From Prevotella sp. (GTDB lineage Bacteria; Bacteroidota; Bacteroidia; Bacteroidales; Bacteroidaceae): a stretch of DNA of 11,107 bases. Every line of letters begins with the position of its first letter. The first letter of the stretch is position 1. The stretch covers positions 1-11,107 of the forward strand of contig JAGAPI010000083.1 in the NCBI GenBank assembly GCA_017623335.1. Reading direction: 5' to 3'. Both the position numbers and the translations under genes were made by a program. Below are positions 1-6,302 of this stretch, piece after piece. Below the pieces are notes generated by a model. The model saw nothing but the letters and a program-made list of their open reading frames with translations. It did not search any database and was not told the origin of the DNA.

Positions 1-325
1 AGTGAAGACATATTTGGAGCGCAAGGGCGAGCTGCCTAAGGGTCTTGTGTTCGGTCTCGCTGCCATCATCACCTACTATAAGGGCGGCAAGCGTGAGGAC
101 GGTGTGGATATCGTTCCAAACGACGCACAGGACATCATGGAGCTGCTCAAGAATCTCTGGGCTACAGGCGACACACAGAAGGTTACCGACGGTGTGCTCG
201 GCGCAACAAGCATCTGGAATGGCGAGGACCTCAACAACATCCAGGGACTCAACGCCATGGTTAAGGGCTTCCTCGACCTCATCCAGCAGAAGGGTATGCT
301 TGAGGCTGTGAAGACCATCCTGTAA
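1..325 (+). CDS. uxaB: Tagaturonate reductase / altronate oxidoreductase, C-terminal fragment
   Basis: This is the 3' end of a gene cut by the window edge; only the last 107 residues are visible and the GTG at position 2 is an internal codon, not a start. The fragment resembles the C-terminal domain of the mannitol dehydrogenase-like polyol oxidoreductases, in particular UxaB: a helix reading ELPKGLVFGLAAIITYYKG, then a segment with LWATGDTQKV and a closing part containing GEDLNNIQGL. UxaB reduces tagaturonate to altronate with NADH in the cytoplasm, in the galacturonate (pectin) branch of hexuronate catabolism, which fits a gut Bacteroidales. The catalytic and NAD-binding parts lie outside the window, so fructuronate or mannitol oxidoreductases of the same superfamily cannot be excluded. 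A strong terminator follows, so the gene ends its transcription unit. Confidence 0.75.
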   Translation, partial: VKTYLERKGELPKGLVFGLAAIITYYKGGKREDGVDIVPNDAQDIMELLKNLWATGDTQKVTDGVLGATSIWNGEDLNNIQGLNAMVKGFLDLIQQKGMLEAVKTIL

Positions 326-401
326 TCTTGCTTGATAAAAATCTAAGAGTCATAAGACTTGAAAATCAAGGTTAAAAAAATAATGTTTAACACTTCATGG
401 G

Positions 402-433
402 GGAGTGACGACGTGATGTCGTTACTCCTTTTT
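402..433 (+). terminator. Rho-independent terminator after the uxaB-like gene
   Basis: A 10-bp stem (GGAGTGACGA at 402-411 against TCGTTACTCC at 419-428, one G-U pair) closes a 7-nt loop and is followed directly by five T residues at 429-433. It lies about 75 nt after the stop codon. This is a textbook intrinsic terminator and separates the upstream gene from the DUF2400 gene. Confidence 0.85.
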
Positions 434-438
434 AATGC

Positions 439-446
439 TAAGTTTG
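439..446 (+). promoter_or_regulatory. Possible -7 element (TAAGTTTG) for the DUF2400 gene
   Basis: TAAGTTTG matches the Bacteroidetes -7 consensus TAnnTTTG and lies just after the terminator, in the right place for a new promoter. No good TTTG -33 box is seen at the expected 19-20 bp spacing (the region belongs to the terminator stem), so the call is weak. If used, the 9-bp repeat array at 459-494 would lie in the 5' untranslated leader. Confidence 0.3.
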
Positions 447-458
447 GAATGAAGTCTT

Positions 459-494
459 ATAAGCCTTATTTGCCCCATAAGCCTTATTTGCCAA
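459..494 (+). repeat. Four 9-bp tandem repeat units (ATAAGCCTT / ATTTGCCNN)
   Basis: Four consecutive 9-mers read ATAAGCCTT, ATTTGCCCC, ATAAGCCTT and ATTTGCCAA, a degenerate array with consensus ATWWGCCNN. A more diverged unit, TGAAGTCTT, may precede it at 450-458. The array ends 18 nt before the ATG of the DUF2400 gene. A related array occurs at 8699-8725 in front of rsmE. The units sit in non-coding DNA and have no evident hairpin. Confidence 0.8.
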
Positions 495-512
495 ATTAAA
501 AAATTTACAAAA

Positions 513-1256
513 ATGAAAAATTATTTACTCTCTTTGGCGGCGCAATACGAGAATGCCGAATTTATCAATGGTGACCCTTCGTGGTTCATGCATCAGGTCA
601 CGGGTGACAACAACCGTGAGACCACTGCCTTCGTAGCCTCATGTCTGAGCTATGGCAGCCGTAAGCAGTTCATGCCCAAGATTCAACTGTTGCTCGACCA
701 CGCCCGTGGCGACATGTACAATTGGGTGCTTGAAGGTGACTTTGAGCGTTTGCTCCGTGACGATGATGACGGTTGTTTCTATCGTCTCTACACTTGCCGT
801 ATGATGAACGGCATGCTTCGTGCCTTGCAGCAGATGTTGCGCGACTATGGCAGCATGGGCGCATGGCTCAGGACCATGGGCTGCACCGACTGCCTGTCTG
901 CCGTTACAGCCATCACTGCCTATTTTGCCGAGAATGACAGGGTAGGGGGCATTGTTCCCAAGAATACCAATTCAGCCTGCAAGCGAGTGTGCATGTTCCT
1001 GCGCTGGATGGTACGTGATAACTCTCCCGTCGACCTCGGTCTGTGGAGCAGCTTCATTGACCGCCGCACGCTCATTATCCCAATGGATACCCATGTTCTT
1101 CAGCAGTCAGTCCGCTTGGGACTGATGACTTCAAAGACCGCCTCAATGTCAGCAGCCATAAAATTGTCAGACAAGCTGCGCGAGTATTTTCCCGACGACC
1201 CGATGAAGGGCGACTTCGCATTGTTCGGCTACGGTGTGTCACAATCCTTAAAATAA
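513..1256 (+). CDS. DUF2400 / TIGR02757 family protein
   Basis: A 247-residue protein, close to the usual length of the TIGR02757 (DUF2400) family found mainly in Bacteroidetes. Family hallmarks are clear: a start region with the pattern DP..F, the strongly conserved NSACKR at 153-158 followed by MFLRWMVR at 161-168, the VDLGLW block at 173-178, LIIPMDTHV at 187-195 and a C-terminal GDFALFGYGV at 233-242. The layout of a conserved Lys-Arg followed some 30 residues later by a conserved Asp (D192) recalls helix-hairpin-helix DNA glycosylases such as archaeal AGOG. A base-excision-repair role is therefore a reasonable guess but is my inference; the function is not established. It is probably soluble, with no signal peptide or membrane segment. 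It stands alone between a terminator and the ileS promoter region. The ATG is preceded by an A-rich stretch without a Shine-Dalgarno sequence, usual in this phylum. Confidence 0.9.
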   Translation: MKNYLLSLAAQYENAEFINGDPSWFMHQVTGDNNRETTAFVASCLSYGSRKQFMPKIQLLLDHARGDMYNWVLEGDFERLLRDDDDGCFYRLYTCRMMNGMLRALQQMLRDYGSMGAWLRTMGCTDCLSAVTAITAYFAENDRVGGIVPKNTNSACKRVCMFLRWMVRDNSPVDLGLWSSFIDRRTLIIPMDTHVLQQSVRLGLMTSKTASMSAAIKLSDKLREYFPDDPMKGDFALFGYGVSQSLK

Positions 1257-1334
1257 TAGGATATCCCATTTTTGCATAAGGCGTGACACCTGCGTCCTGC
1301 ATTCGTCGTGCACGGTCATTTGCTCTTTTTTCAT
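1248..1334 (-). CDS. Possible 28-residue peptide on the minus strand
   Basis: An ATG at 1334 (minus strand) opens a 28-codon frame starting MKKEQMTVHDEC and ending WDILLF, with the stop overlapping the last codons of the DUF2400 gene. The same frame is open for 34 more codons upstream of the ATG, back to a TAA at 1439-1437, and that part would encode a Ser/Thr/Pro-rich stretch (for example SSPTSPNSVTS). No ATG is found there, only GTG and TTG. A plausible minus-strand promoter begins at the upstream stop. No family is recognised. It could be a real small peptide, a leader, or chance in a conserved non-coding element; a different minus-strand frame is also open over part of the region. Confidence 0.25.
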   Translation of the reverse strand: MKKEQMTVHDECRTQVSRLMQKWDILLF

Positions 1335-1431
1335 AGAGATAATCAGAAGGACGCATTGCAAGTTTTCTGCGTTAGGTGCTTGGCTTGTCACCGAGTTAGG
1401 GCTCGTTGGTGAACTTGTCGTGTTACTACCA

Positions 1432-1463
1432 CAAAGTTACAAACAGGGAAAACGCTGTAAAAA
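1432..1463 (-). promoter_or_regulatory. Possible minus-strand promoter (TAACTTTG)
   Basis: Read on the minus strand, TAACTTTG (1439-1432) fits the Bacteroidetes -7 consensus TAnnTTTG. A T-rich run lies 19-20 nt upstream, matching the place of the -33 box, although it lacks the final G. Transcription would start near 1427 and run toward the 3' end of the DUF2400 gene. Confidence 0.4.
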
Positions 1464-1485
1464 AAACATAAAAATCGCGTTTTTA

Positions 1486-1517
1486 TTTTGCTATTCTATC
1501 AAAAAACACTATCTTTG
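1486..1517 (+). promoter_or_regulatory. Bacteroidetes-type promoter of ileS
   Basis: TTTTG at 1486-1490 is followed after exactly 19 nt by TATCTTTG at 1510-1517, matching the -33 (TTTG) and -7 (TAnnTTTG) elements recognised by the Bacteroidetes primary sigma factor. Transcription would begin around 1523, leaving a leader of about 45 nt that is A/T-rich. There is no room for a T-box leader, and none is seen. Confidence 0.8.
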
Positions 1518-1569
1518 CAGCCATTAAATTTAAATGTGATAAAAATATAAAAGCAATAAAATAAGAATT

Positions 1570-4500
1570 ATGGGCAAGAAATTTGCTGAACATCAGGGTA
1601 TGAACCTGACACAGACAAACAAAGACATTCTGAAACTTTGGGAAGAGCGCGACATCTTCCACAAGTCGATAGACGAGCGCGAGGGCTGTCCTCAGTTTGT
1701 ATTCTTCGAGGGACCTCCTTCGGCAAACGGACACCCGGGAATCCACCATGTGCTGGCACGCTCCATAAAGGACACCTTCAACCGCTACAAGACGATGAAG
1801 GGAATGCAGGTGCACCGCAAGGCTGGCTGGGACACCCACGGACTGCCCGTGGAGCTGGGCGTGGAGAAGGAGCTCGGCATCACCAAGGCTGACATCGACA
1901 ACCGCCAGAGCGAGAAGTACATCTCGGTGGAGGACTATAACAGAAAGTGCCGCCAGAACGTGATGATGTACACCGCGGAATGGCGCAAGCTGACCGAGGA
2001 AATGGGTTATTTCGTGGACCTCGACCATCCTTATATCACTTACGACAACAAATACATCGAGACTCTGTGGTGGCTCCTCAAGCAGCTCTACGACAAGGGT
2101 CTGCTCTACAAAGGCTACACCATACAGCCCTACAGCCCGGGAGCGGGTACGGGACTTTCGAGCCACGAGCTCAACCAGCCCGGCTGCTACCGCGACGTGA
2201 AGGACACGACTGCCACCGTGCTCTTCAAGGCTAAGAACCCCAAGGCTGAGTGGACGGAGTGGGGCGAGGCGTATTTCGCCGCGTGGACCACGACTCCGTG
2301 GACTCTTCCGTCGAACACCGCCCTCTGTGTGGGTCCTAATATAAAATATGTGGCTTTGCAGACATACAATCCCTACAACGACCAGAAAATCACCGTAGTC
2401 ATGGCAGAGTCTTTGGTTAGCGCCTACTTCAAGCCCGAGGGCAAAGACGCTGACATGCAGGCATATAAGCACGGCGACAAGGTTGTGCCCTACCGCATCG
2501 TGGGAGAATATATGGGACCCGAGCTTGTGGGAATGGAATACGAGCAGCTGATGCCGTGGGTTAAGCCTTCGGCAAAGGTTGACGAGAACGCCGCGCCGTT
2601 TGTAAAGGAGTATGCGGCAGCAAATCCAGACAAGGTGTTTACGGGCGAGAACGGCAAGGACCAGTTCGTGGAGATGGAGGGCGCAGCCTTCCGCGTAATC
2701 CCCGGCGACTACGTTACCACCGACGACGGTACGGGTATAGTGCACATCGCGCCTACCTTCGGTGCCGACGATGCCAAGGTGGCAAAGGACGCAGGCATAC
2801 CTTCGCTGTTCCTTATAAATAAGAAAGGTGAGACCCGCCCGATGGTGGACCTCGAAGGCAAGTACTACGTCATGGACGAGCTCGACAAGGAGTTTGCCGC
2901 ACGCTGTGTGGACGCCGATGCCTACTCTAAGCACGCCGGCGACTACGTTAAGAACGCCTATGCCCCGGAGTTCAATCCCGGCGGCAAGTACGACGAGGCG
3001 GCTGCCCAGAAGGCTGAGGACCTCAACATAGTTCTCTGCATGGAAATGAAGCAGGCGGGAATTGCATTGAAGATAGAAAAACACGTACACAACTATCCTC
3101 ACTGCTGGCGTACCGACAAACCGGTGCTCTACTATCCTCTGGACTCGTGGTTCATACGTTCCTCGGCAAAGAAGGAGCGCATGAGCGAGTTCAACAAGAC
3201 CATCAACTGGCAGCCCGAGAGCACGGGATCAGGACGCTTCGGCAACTGGCTCGACAACCTCAACGACTGGAACCTGTCGCGCAGCCGCTACTGGGGCACG
3301 CCGCTGCCTATCTGGCGCAACGAGGATGGCGAGGAAATCTGCATCGGCTCTATGCAGCAGCTCTACGACGAGATTGAGAAGGCTGTGGCTGCGGGCGTGA
3401 TGGAAAGCAACCCTATGAAGGATAAGGGCTTCGTGCCCGGCGACTATAGTCAGGAGAACTATGACCGCATTGACATTCACCGTCCTTATGTCGATAATAT
3501 CGTGCTTGTAAGCGAGAGCGGCAAGCCCATGAAGCGCGAGGCTGACCTCATCGACGTATGGTTTGACTCTGGCTCAATGCTTTACGCACAGATTCACTAC
3601 CCGTTTGAAAACCGTGAGATGATTGACGAGGGAAAAGCCTTCCCTGCCGACTTCATCAACGAGGGTGTGGACCAGACACGCGGCTGGTTCTTCACGCTGC
3701 ATGCCATCGCAACGATGGTGTTCGACTCCGTGGCGTTCAAGAACGTGATTTCCAGCGGTCTGGTGCTCGACTCAAAGGGCAACAAGATGTCGAAGCACGT
3801 GGGCAACGTGGTGAATCCCTTTGAAATGATCGACAAATACGGCGCCGACCCCGTGCGCTTCTATATGATGACCAACTCTGAGCCGTGGGACAACCTGAAG
3901 TTCGACCCCAACGGCGTGGACGAGGTGCGCCGCAAGTTCTTCGGAACATTATATAACACTTACAGCTTCTTTGCTCTCTACGCCAACGTCGACGGCTTCG
4001 ACTATTCGCAGCCCGAGGTGCCCGTTGAGGAGCGTCCCGAGATTGACCGCTGGATTCTGTCGGTGCTCCACTCACTTGTGAAGGGCGTTGACAGGGAGCT
4101 GGGCAACTACGACCCGACCCGCGCCGGACGTCTCATCGACGCCTTCGTGAACGACGACCTCAGCAACTGGTACGTGCGCCTGAACCGCAAGCGTTTCTGG
4201 GGCAAGGAGATGAGCAAGGACAAGCTGTCCGCATACCAGACACTCTATACCTGTCTGGAGACGGTGGCAAAGCTCATTGCGCCGTTCGCGCCGTTCTATG
4301 CCGACCAGCTGTATCTCGACCTCACCGCCGCCACAGGTAGGGAGAATTGCGAGAGCGTGCATCTGGCAAAGTTCCCCGAGGCTAACGAGGCTTACATCGA
4401 CGCCGACCTTGAGGCACGCATGGGCATGGCGCAGAAAATTACGTCCATGGTGCTCGCGCTGCGCCGCAAGGTGAACATCAAGGTGCGCCAGCCGCTGCAG

Positions 4501-5136
4501 AAGATAATGATTCCTGCCGTGGACGATGAACAGCGTCAGCACATCGAGGCTGTGAAGGATCTGATACGCAACGAGGTGAACGTGAAGGAGCTCGACTTCG
4601 TTGAGGGTCAGGGCATTCTGGTGAAGAAGGTGAAGTGCAACTTCAAGGTGATGGGCAAGAAGTTCGGCAAGCTGATGAAGGGCGTTGCCGCTGCCATGAC
4701 CGCTCTCGACCAAGACCAGATTGGCGCATTGGAGCGCGACGGAAAAATCGGAATCGCCGTTGACGGACAGGCTCTCGAAGTGGAGGCTGCCGACGTGGAG
4801 ATAATCAGCGAGGACATCCCGGGATGGCTCGTGAGCAACGAGGGCAACCTCACCGTGGCTCTTGAGGTGGAGCTCACCGACGAGCTTCGCAACGAGGGAA
4901 TGGCGCGTGAGCTCATCAACCGCGTGCAGAACATCCGCAAGGACAGCGGACTGGAGATTACCGACCGCATCAGTGTGACAATTAGCGAAAATGAAAGCGT
5001 CCAGAAGGCGGTTGACAGCTATCAGGAGTACATCATGACGCAGGTGCTCGCCGACAGCATTGTGCTGGCGGCAAACGACGGCGCGGAGGTGGACATCGAC
5101 GGACTGAAACTTAATATAAAGGTGGAGAAACGCTAA
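1570..5136 (+). CDS. ileS: Isoleucyl-tRNA synthetase, IleRS2-like, with altered HIGH motif
   Basis: This 1188-residue cytoplasmic class Ia synthetase joins isoleucine to tRNA-Ile. In order: the N-terminal half of the Rossmann catalytic domain with the signature at 57-60 reading GIHH instead of HIGH; the GWDTHGLPVE block (86-95); the CP1 editing domain with WTTTPWTLPSNTA (239-251) and TGIVHIAPTFGADD (388-401), which hydrolyses mischarged Val-tRNA; the returning catalytic core with NLSRSRYWGTPLP (568-580) and VDQTRGW (700-706); the KMSKS loop as NKMSKHVGN (738-746); the helical anticodon-binding domain from about residue 820; and a C-terminal extension of the DUF5915 type from about residue 1000. 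The length and C-terminal extension without zinc-binding cysteines fit the IleRS2 clade. The start at 1570 keeps the usual N-terminal helix; a second ATG lies 10 codons later. The gene has its own promoter and ends inside a hairpin at 5121-5151. Confidence 0.97.
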   Translation: MGKKFAEHQGMNLTQTNKDILKLWEERDIFHKSIDEREGCPQFVFFEGPPSANGHPGIHHVLARSIKDTFNRYKTMKGMQVHRKAGWDTHGLPVELGVEKELGITKADIDNRQSEKYISVEDYNRKCRQNVMMYTAEWRKLTEEMGYFVDLDHPYITYDNKYIETLWWLLKQLYDKGLLYKGYTIQPYSPGAGTGLSSHELNQPGCYRDVKDTTATVLFKAKNPKAEWTEWGEAYFAAWTTTPWTLPSNTALCVGPNIKYVALQTYNPYNDQKITVVMAESLVSAYFKPEGKDADMQAYKHGDKVVPYRIVGEYMGPELVGMEYEQLMPWVKPSAKVDENAAPFVKEYAAANPDKVFTGENGKDQFVEMEGAAFRVIPGDYVTTDDGTGIVHIAPTFGADDAKVAKDAGIPSLFLINKKGETRPMVDLEGKYYVMDELDKEFAARCVDADAYSKHAGDYVKNAYAPEFNPGGKYDEAAAQKAEDLNIVLCMEMKQAGIALKIEKHVHNYPHCWRTDKPVLYYPLDSWFIRSSAKKERMSEFNKTINWQPESTGSGRFGNWLDNLNDWNLSRSRYWGTPLPIWRNEDGEEICIGSMQQLYDEIEKAVAAGVMESNPMKDKGFVPGDYSQENYDRIDIHRPYVDNIVLVSESGKPMKREADLIDVWFDSGSMLYAQIHYPFENREMIDEGKAFPADFINEGVDQTRGWFFTLHAIATMVFDSVAFKNVISSGLVLDSKGNKMSKHVGNVVNPFEMIDKYGADPVRFYMMTNSEPWDNLKFDPNGVDEVRRKFFGTLYNTYSFFALYANVDGFDYSQPEVPVEERPEIDRWILSVLHSLVKGVDRELGNYDPTRAGRLIDAFVNDDLSNWYVRLNRKRFWGKEMSKDKLSAYQTLYTCLETVAKLIAPFAPFYADQLYLDLTAATGRENCESVHLAKFPEANEAYIDADLEARMGMAQKITSMVLALRRKVNIKVRQPLQKIMIPAVDDEQRQHIEAVKDLIRNEVNVKELDFVEGQGILVKKVKCNFKVMGKKFGKLMKGVAAAMTALDQDQIGALERDGKIGIAVDGQALEVEAADVEIISEDIPGWLVSNEGNLTVALEVELTDELRNEGMARELINRVQNIRKDSGLEITDRISVTISENESVQKAVDSYQEYIMTQVLADSIVLAANDGAEVDIDGLKLNIKVEKR

Positions 5137-5151
5137 GGCGTTGGCTCCACC
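5121..5151 (+). terminator. Hairpin spanning the ileS stop codon
   Basis: GGTGGAG (5121-5127) pairs with CTCCACC (5145-5151), and inside it AACGC (5129-5133) pairs with GCGTT (5138-5142). The ileS TAA (5134-5136) lies in the 4-nt loop. The stem is strong but followed by TTATTTATATA rather than a clean T-run. It may be a weak terminator or attenuator between ileS and the DksA-like gene, or a 3'-end stabiliser. Confidence 0.5.
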
Positions 5152-5209
5152 TTATTTATATATAATACCGATAGCAATAATTACTAACACAAATAAAACT
5201 ATAAAGATT

Positions 5210-5584
5210 ATGATAGACAAGACAAGGTACAGTGATGCAGAACTGGAGGAATTCCGCCTGCTCATAAACGATAAACTGGATGTTGCAAAACGTGACTATA
5301 AGCAACTGATGGCGGCATTGACAAACAGCGACGGCAACGATGTGGAGGACACATCGCCAACGTACAAGGCGCTGGAGGAAGGCAGCGTGACACAGTCGAA
5401 AGAGGATATCATGAATCAGGCGGCACGCCTGCAGAAGTTTATCCGCGGACTGGAGGGAGCGCTCATCCGAATAGCCAACAAGACCTACGGCATCGACCGC
5501 CTTACTGGCGAGCTTATACCCAAGGAACGCCTGCGGGCAGTGCCTCATGCCACTCTCAGTGTGCAGTCGAAAATGAAAAGATAG
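5210..5584 (+). CDS. TraR/DksA-family protein lacking the zinc-finger cysteines
   Basis: A 124-residue protein resembling the small TraR/DksA-like proteins of Bacteroidetes. An N-terminal helical region (about 8-40, and again 60-92) is consistent with a coiled coil. The C-terminal block YGIDRLTGELIPKERLRAVP (93-112) corresponds to the DksA-type zinc-finger segment. DksA-type proteins enter the secondary channel of RNA polymerase and tune initiation, often with ppGpp. Here every cysteine is missing: the position of the family's first Cys, after YGI, is Asp96, so no zinc site is possible. Binding to RNA polymerase is inferred from family only. I chose the ATG at 5210 because the frame upstream to 5141 reads through A/T-rich leader and the ileS hairpin; it gives the usual family length. 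The gene lies 73 nt after ileS and 10 nt before lspA, so it is probably cotranscribed with lspA. Confidence 0.85.
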   Translation: MIDKTRYSDAELEEFRLLINDKLDVAKRDYKQLMAALTNSDGNDVEDTSPTYKALEEGSVTQSKEDIMNQAARLQKFIRGLEGALIRIANKTYGIDRLTGELIPKERLRAVPHATLSVQSKMKR

Positions 5585-5594
5585 TATAATTTAA

Positions 5595-6302
5595 ATGACT
5601 CAGAAGAGCAAGAATTTTTTTGGAAGCGGCGTCTTTATGACCATTCTCATTGTGTTGCTGCTGGTTGCCGACCAAGTGATAAAGATACTTGTGAAGACCA
5701 ACATGACGCTGCACGAGAGCATCGAGATAGCCAGTTGGTTCAAGATATTGTTTATCGAAAACAATGGCATGGCATTCGGAATGGAGATAGGCAGCAAGGT
5801 TGTTCTGTCTCTGTTCCGCATTGTGGCTGTGGGATTTATCTGTTATTACCTGCGCAGGCTGGTTAGGCAGGGCGCACGCACGGGCTATATGGTTTGTGTG
5901 GCGATGGTGCTGGCGGGAGCTGCCGGCAACATCTTCGACAGCCTGTTCTACGGACAGATATTCTCGGCTTCAACGCCCTACACTCTCAGCGAGCTGGTGC
6001 CTTTCGGCGAGGGCTACGCCCCCGTGCTCATGGGCAAGGTTGTGGATATGTTCTATTTCCCGCTGATTGTCACCACCTACCCTGACTGGGTGCCCGTAGT
6101 TGGCGGCGACGAGTTCATATTCTTCAGCCCCGTGTTCAATTTTGCCGACTCCTGCGTGTCGGTGGGAGTGGTGGCAGCCATGCTTTTCTACCGTGAGGAG
6201 CTTGGCACACTGTTTGGCGATGATAAGAAGAAAGATGTGGAGGAGAAAAAAAAAGATGATAAGGACAATAGCGAAGATACTGCCGGTAGTGCTGCTGTTT
6301 AG
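5595..6302 (+). CDS. lspA: Lipoprotein signal peptidase (signal peptidase II)
   Basis: LspA is the inner-membrane aspartyl protease that removes the signal peptide from lipidated prolipoproteins. Visible motifs: first membrane helix (about 12-34) with VADQVIK (24-30, conserved D26), ENNGMAFG (55-62), helices at about 68-88 and 97-113, GNIFD (111-115), VVD with Asp151 and FNFADS with Asp185, the last two matching the catalytic dyad, then a final helix (about 186-200). At 235 residues it is longer than the common 160-170. About 27 extra residues separate GNIFD from the VVD aspartate, a feature I associate with Bacteroidetes LspA. A charged C-terminal tail (about 201-235, rich in Lys/Asp/Glu) follows the last helix. 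The end of the gene overlaps the start of the next lipoprotein gene by 47 nt, and the tail is encoded partly by an A9 run (6246-6254). Confidence 0.95.
   Translation: MTQKSKNFFGSGVFMTILIVLLLVADQVIKILVKTNMTLHESIEIASWFKILFIENNGMAFGMEIGSKVVLSLFRIVAVGFICYYLRRLVRQGARTGYMVCVAMVLAGAAGNIFDSLFYGQIFSASTPYTLSELVPFGEGYAPVLMGKVVDMFYFPLIVTTYPDWVPVVGGDEFIFFSPVFNFADSCVSVGVVAAMLFYREELGTLFGDDKKKDVEEKKKDDKDNSEDTAGSAAV

Larger units (their letters stand above)
1257..1569. other. Intergenic region with a possible minus-strand element and the ileS promoter
   Basis: This 313-nt stretch has no plus-strand gene. Its left part (about 1257-1442) is more GC-rich than normal spacer and contains the possible minus-strand transcription unit. 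Its right part (about 1443-1569) is very A/T-rich and holds two candidate promoters facing away from each other. No intrinsic terminator with a T-run was found after the DUF2400 stop codon on the plus strand. Confidence 0.6.

Noticed and set aside
1075..1356. A 93-codon minus-strand frame reaching into the DUF2400 gene.
   Set aside because: More than half is antisense to conserved DUF2400 motifs. Its upstream part competes with the other minus-strand frame in the same region, and I judged neither strong enough to call this one a gene.
1523..1569. Possible T-box or other leader control of ileS.
   Set aside because: The leader predicted from the promoter is only about 45 nt and lacks a specifier stem or T-box sequence.
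1483..3102. A 539-codon open frame on the minus strand opposite ileS.
   Set aside because: It lies wholly antisense to clearly conserved IleRS catalytic and editing domains. Its translation is rich in Leu, Val, His and Arg without recognisable domains, as expected for the antisense of a gene with G/C-rich third positions.
4072..4713. A 213-codon minus-strand frame opposite the ileS 3' region.
   Set aside because: Same explanation: a shadow of the anticodon-binding domain coding sequence, with a biased Leu/His/Val composition and no promoter.
5141..5209. A 23-codon N-terminal extension of the DksA-like protein.
   Set aside because: The extension would start within the ileS hairpin region (there is no ATG at its start) and translates to an Ile/Thr/Asn-rich stretch typical of A/T-rich leader; the ATG at 5210 gives the normal family length.
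6100..6255. A long N-terminal extension of the DUF4296 lipoprotein.
   Set aside because: It overlaps conserved LspA coding sequence, including the FNFAD motif, and would bury the lipoprotein signal peptide starting at 6256.
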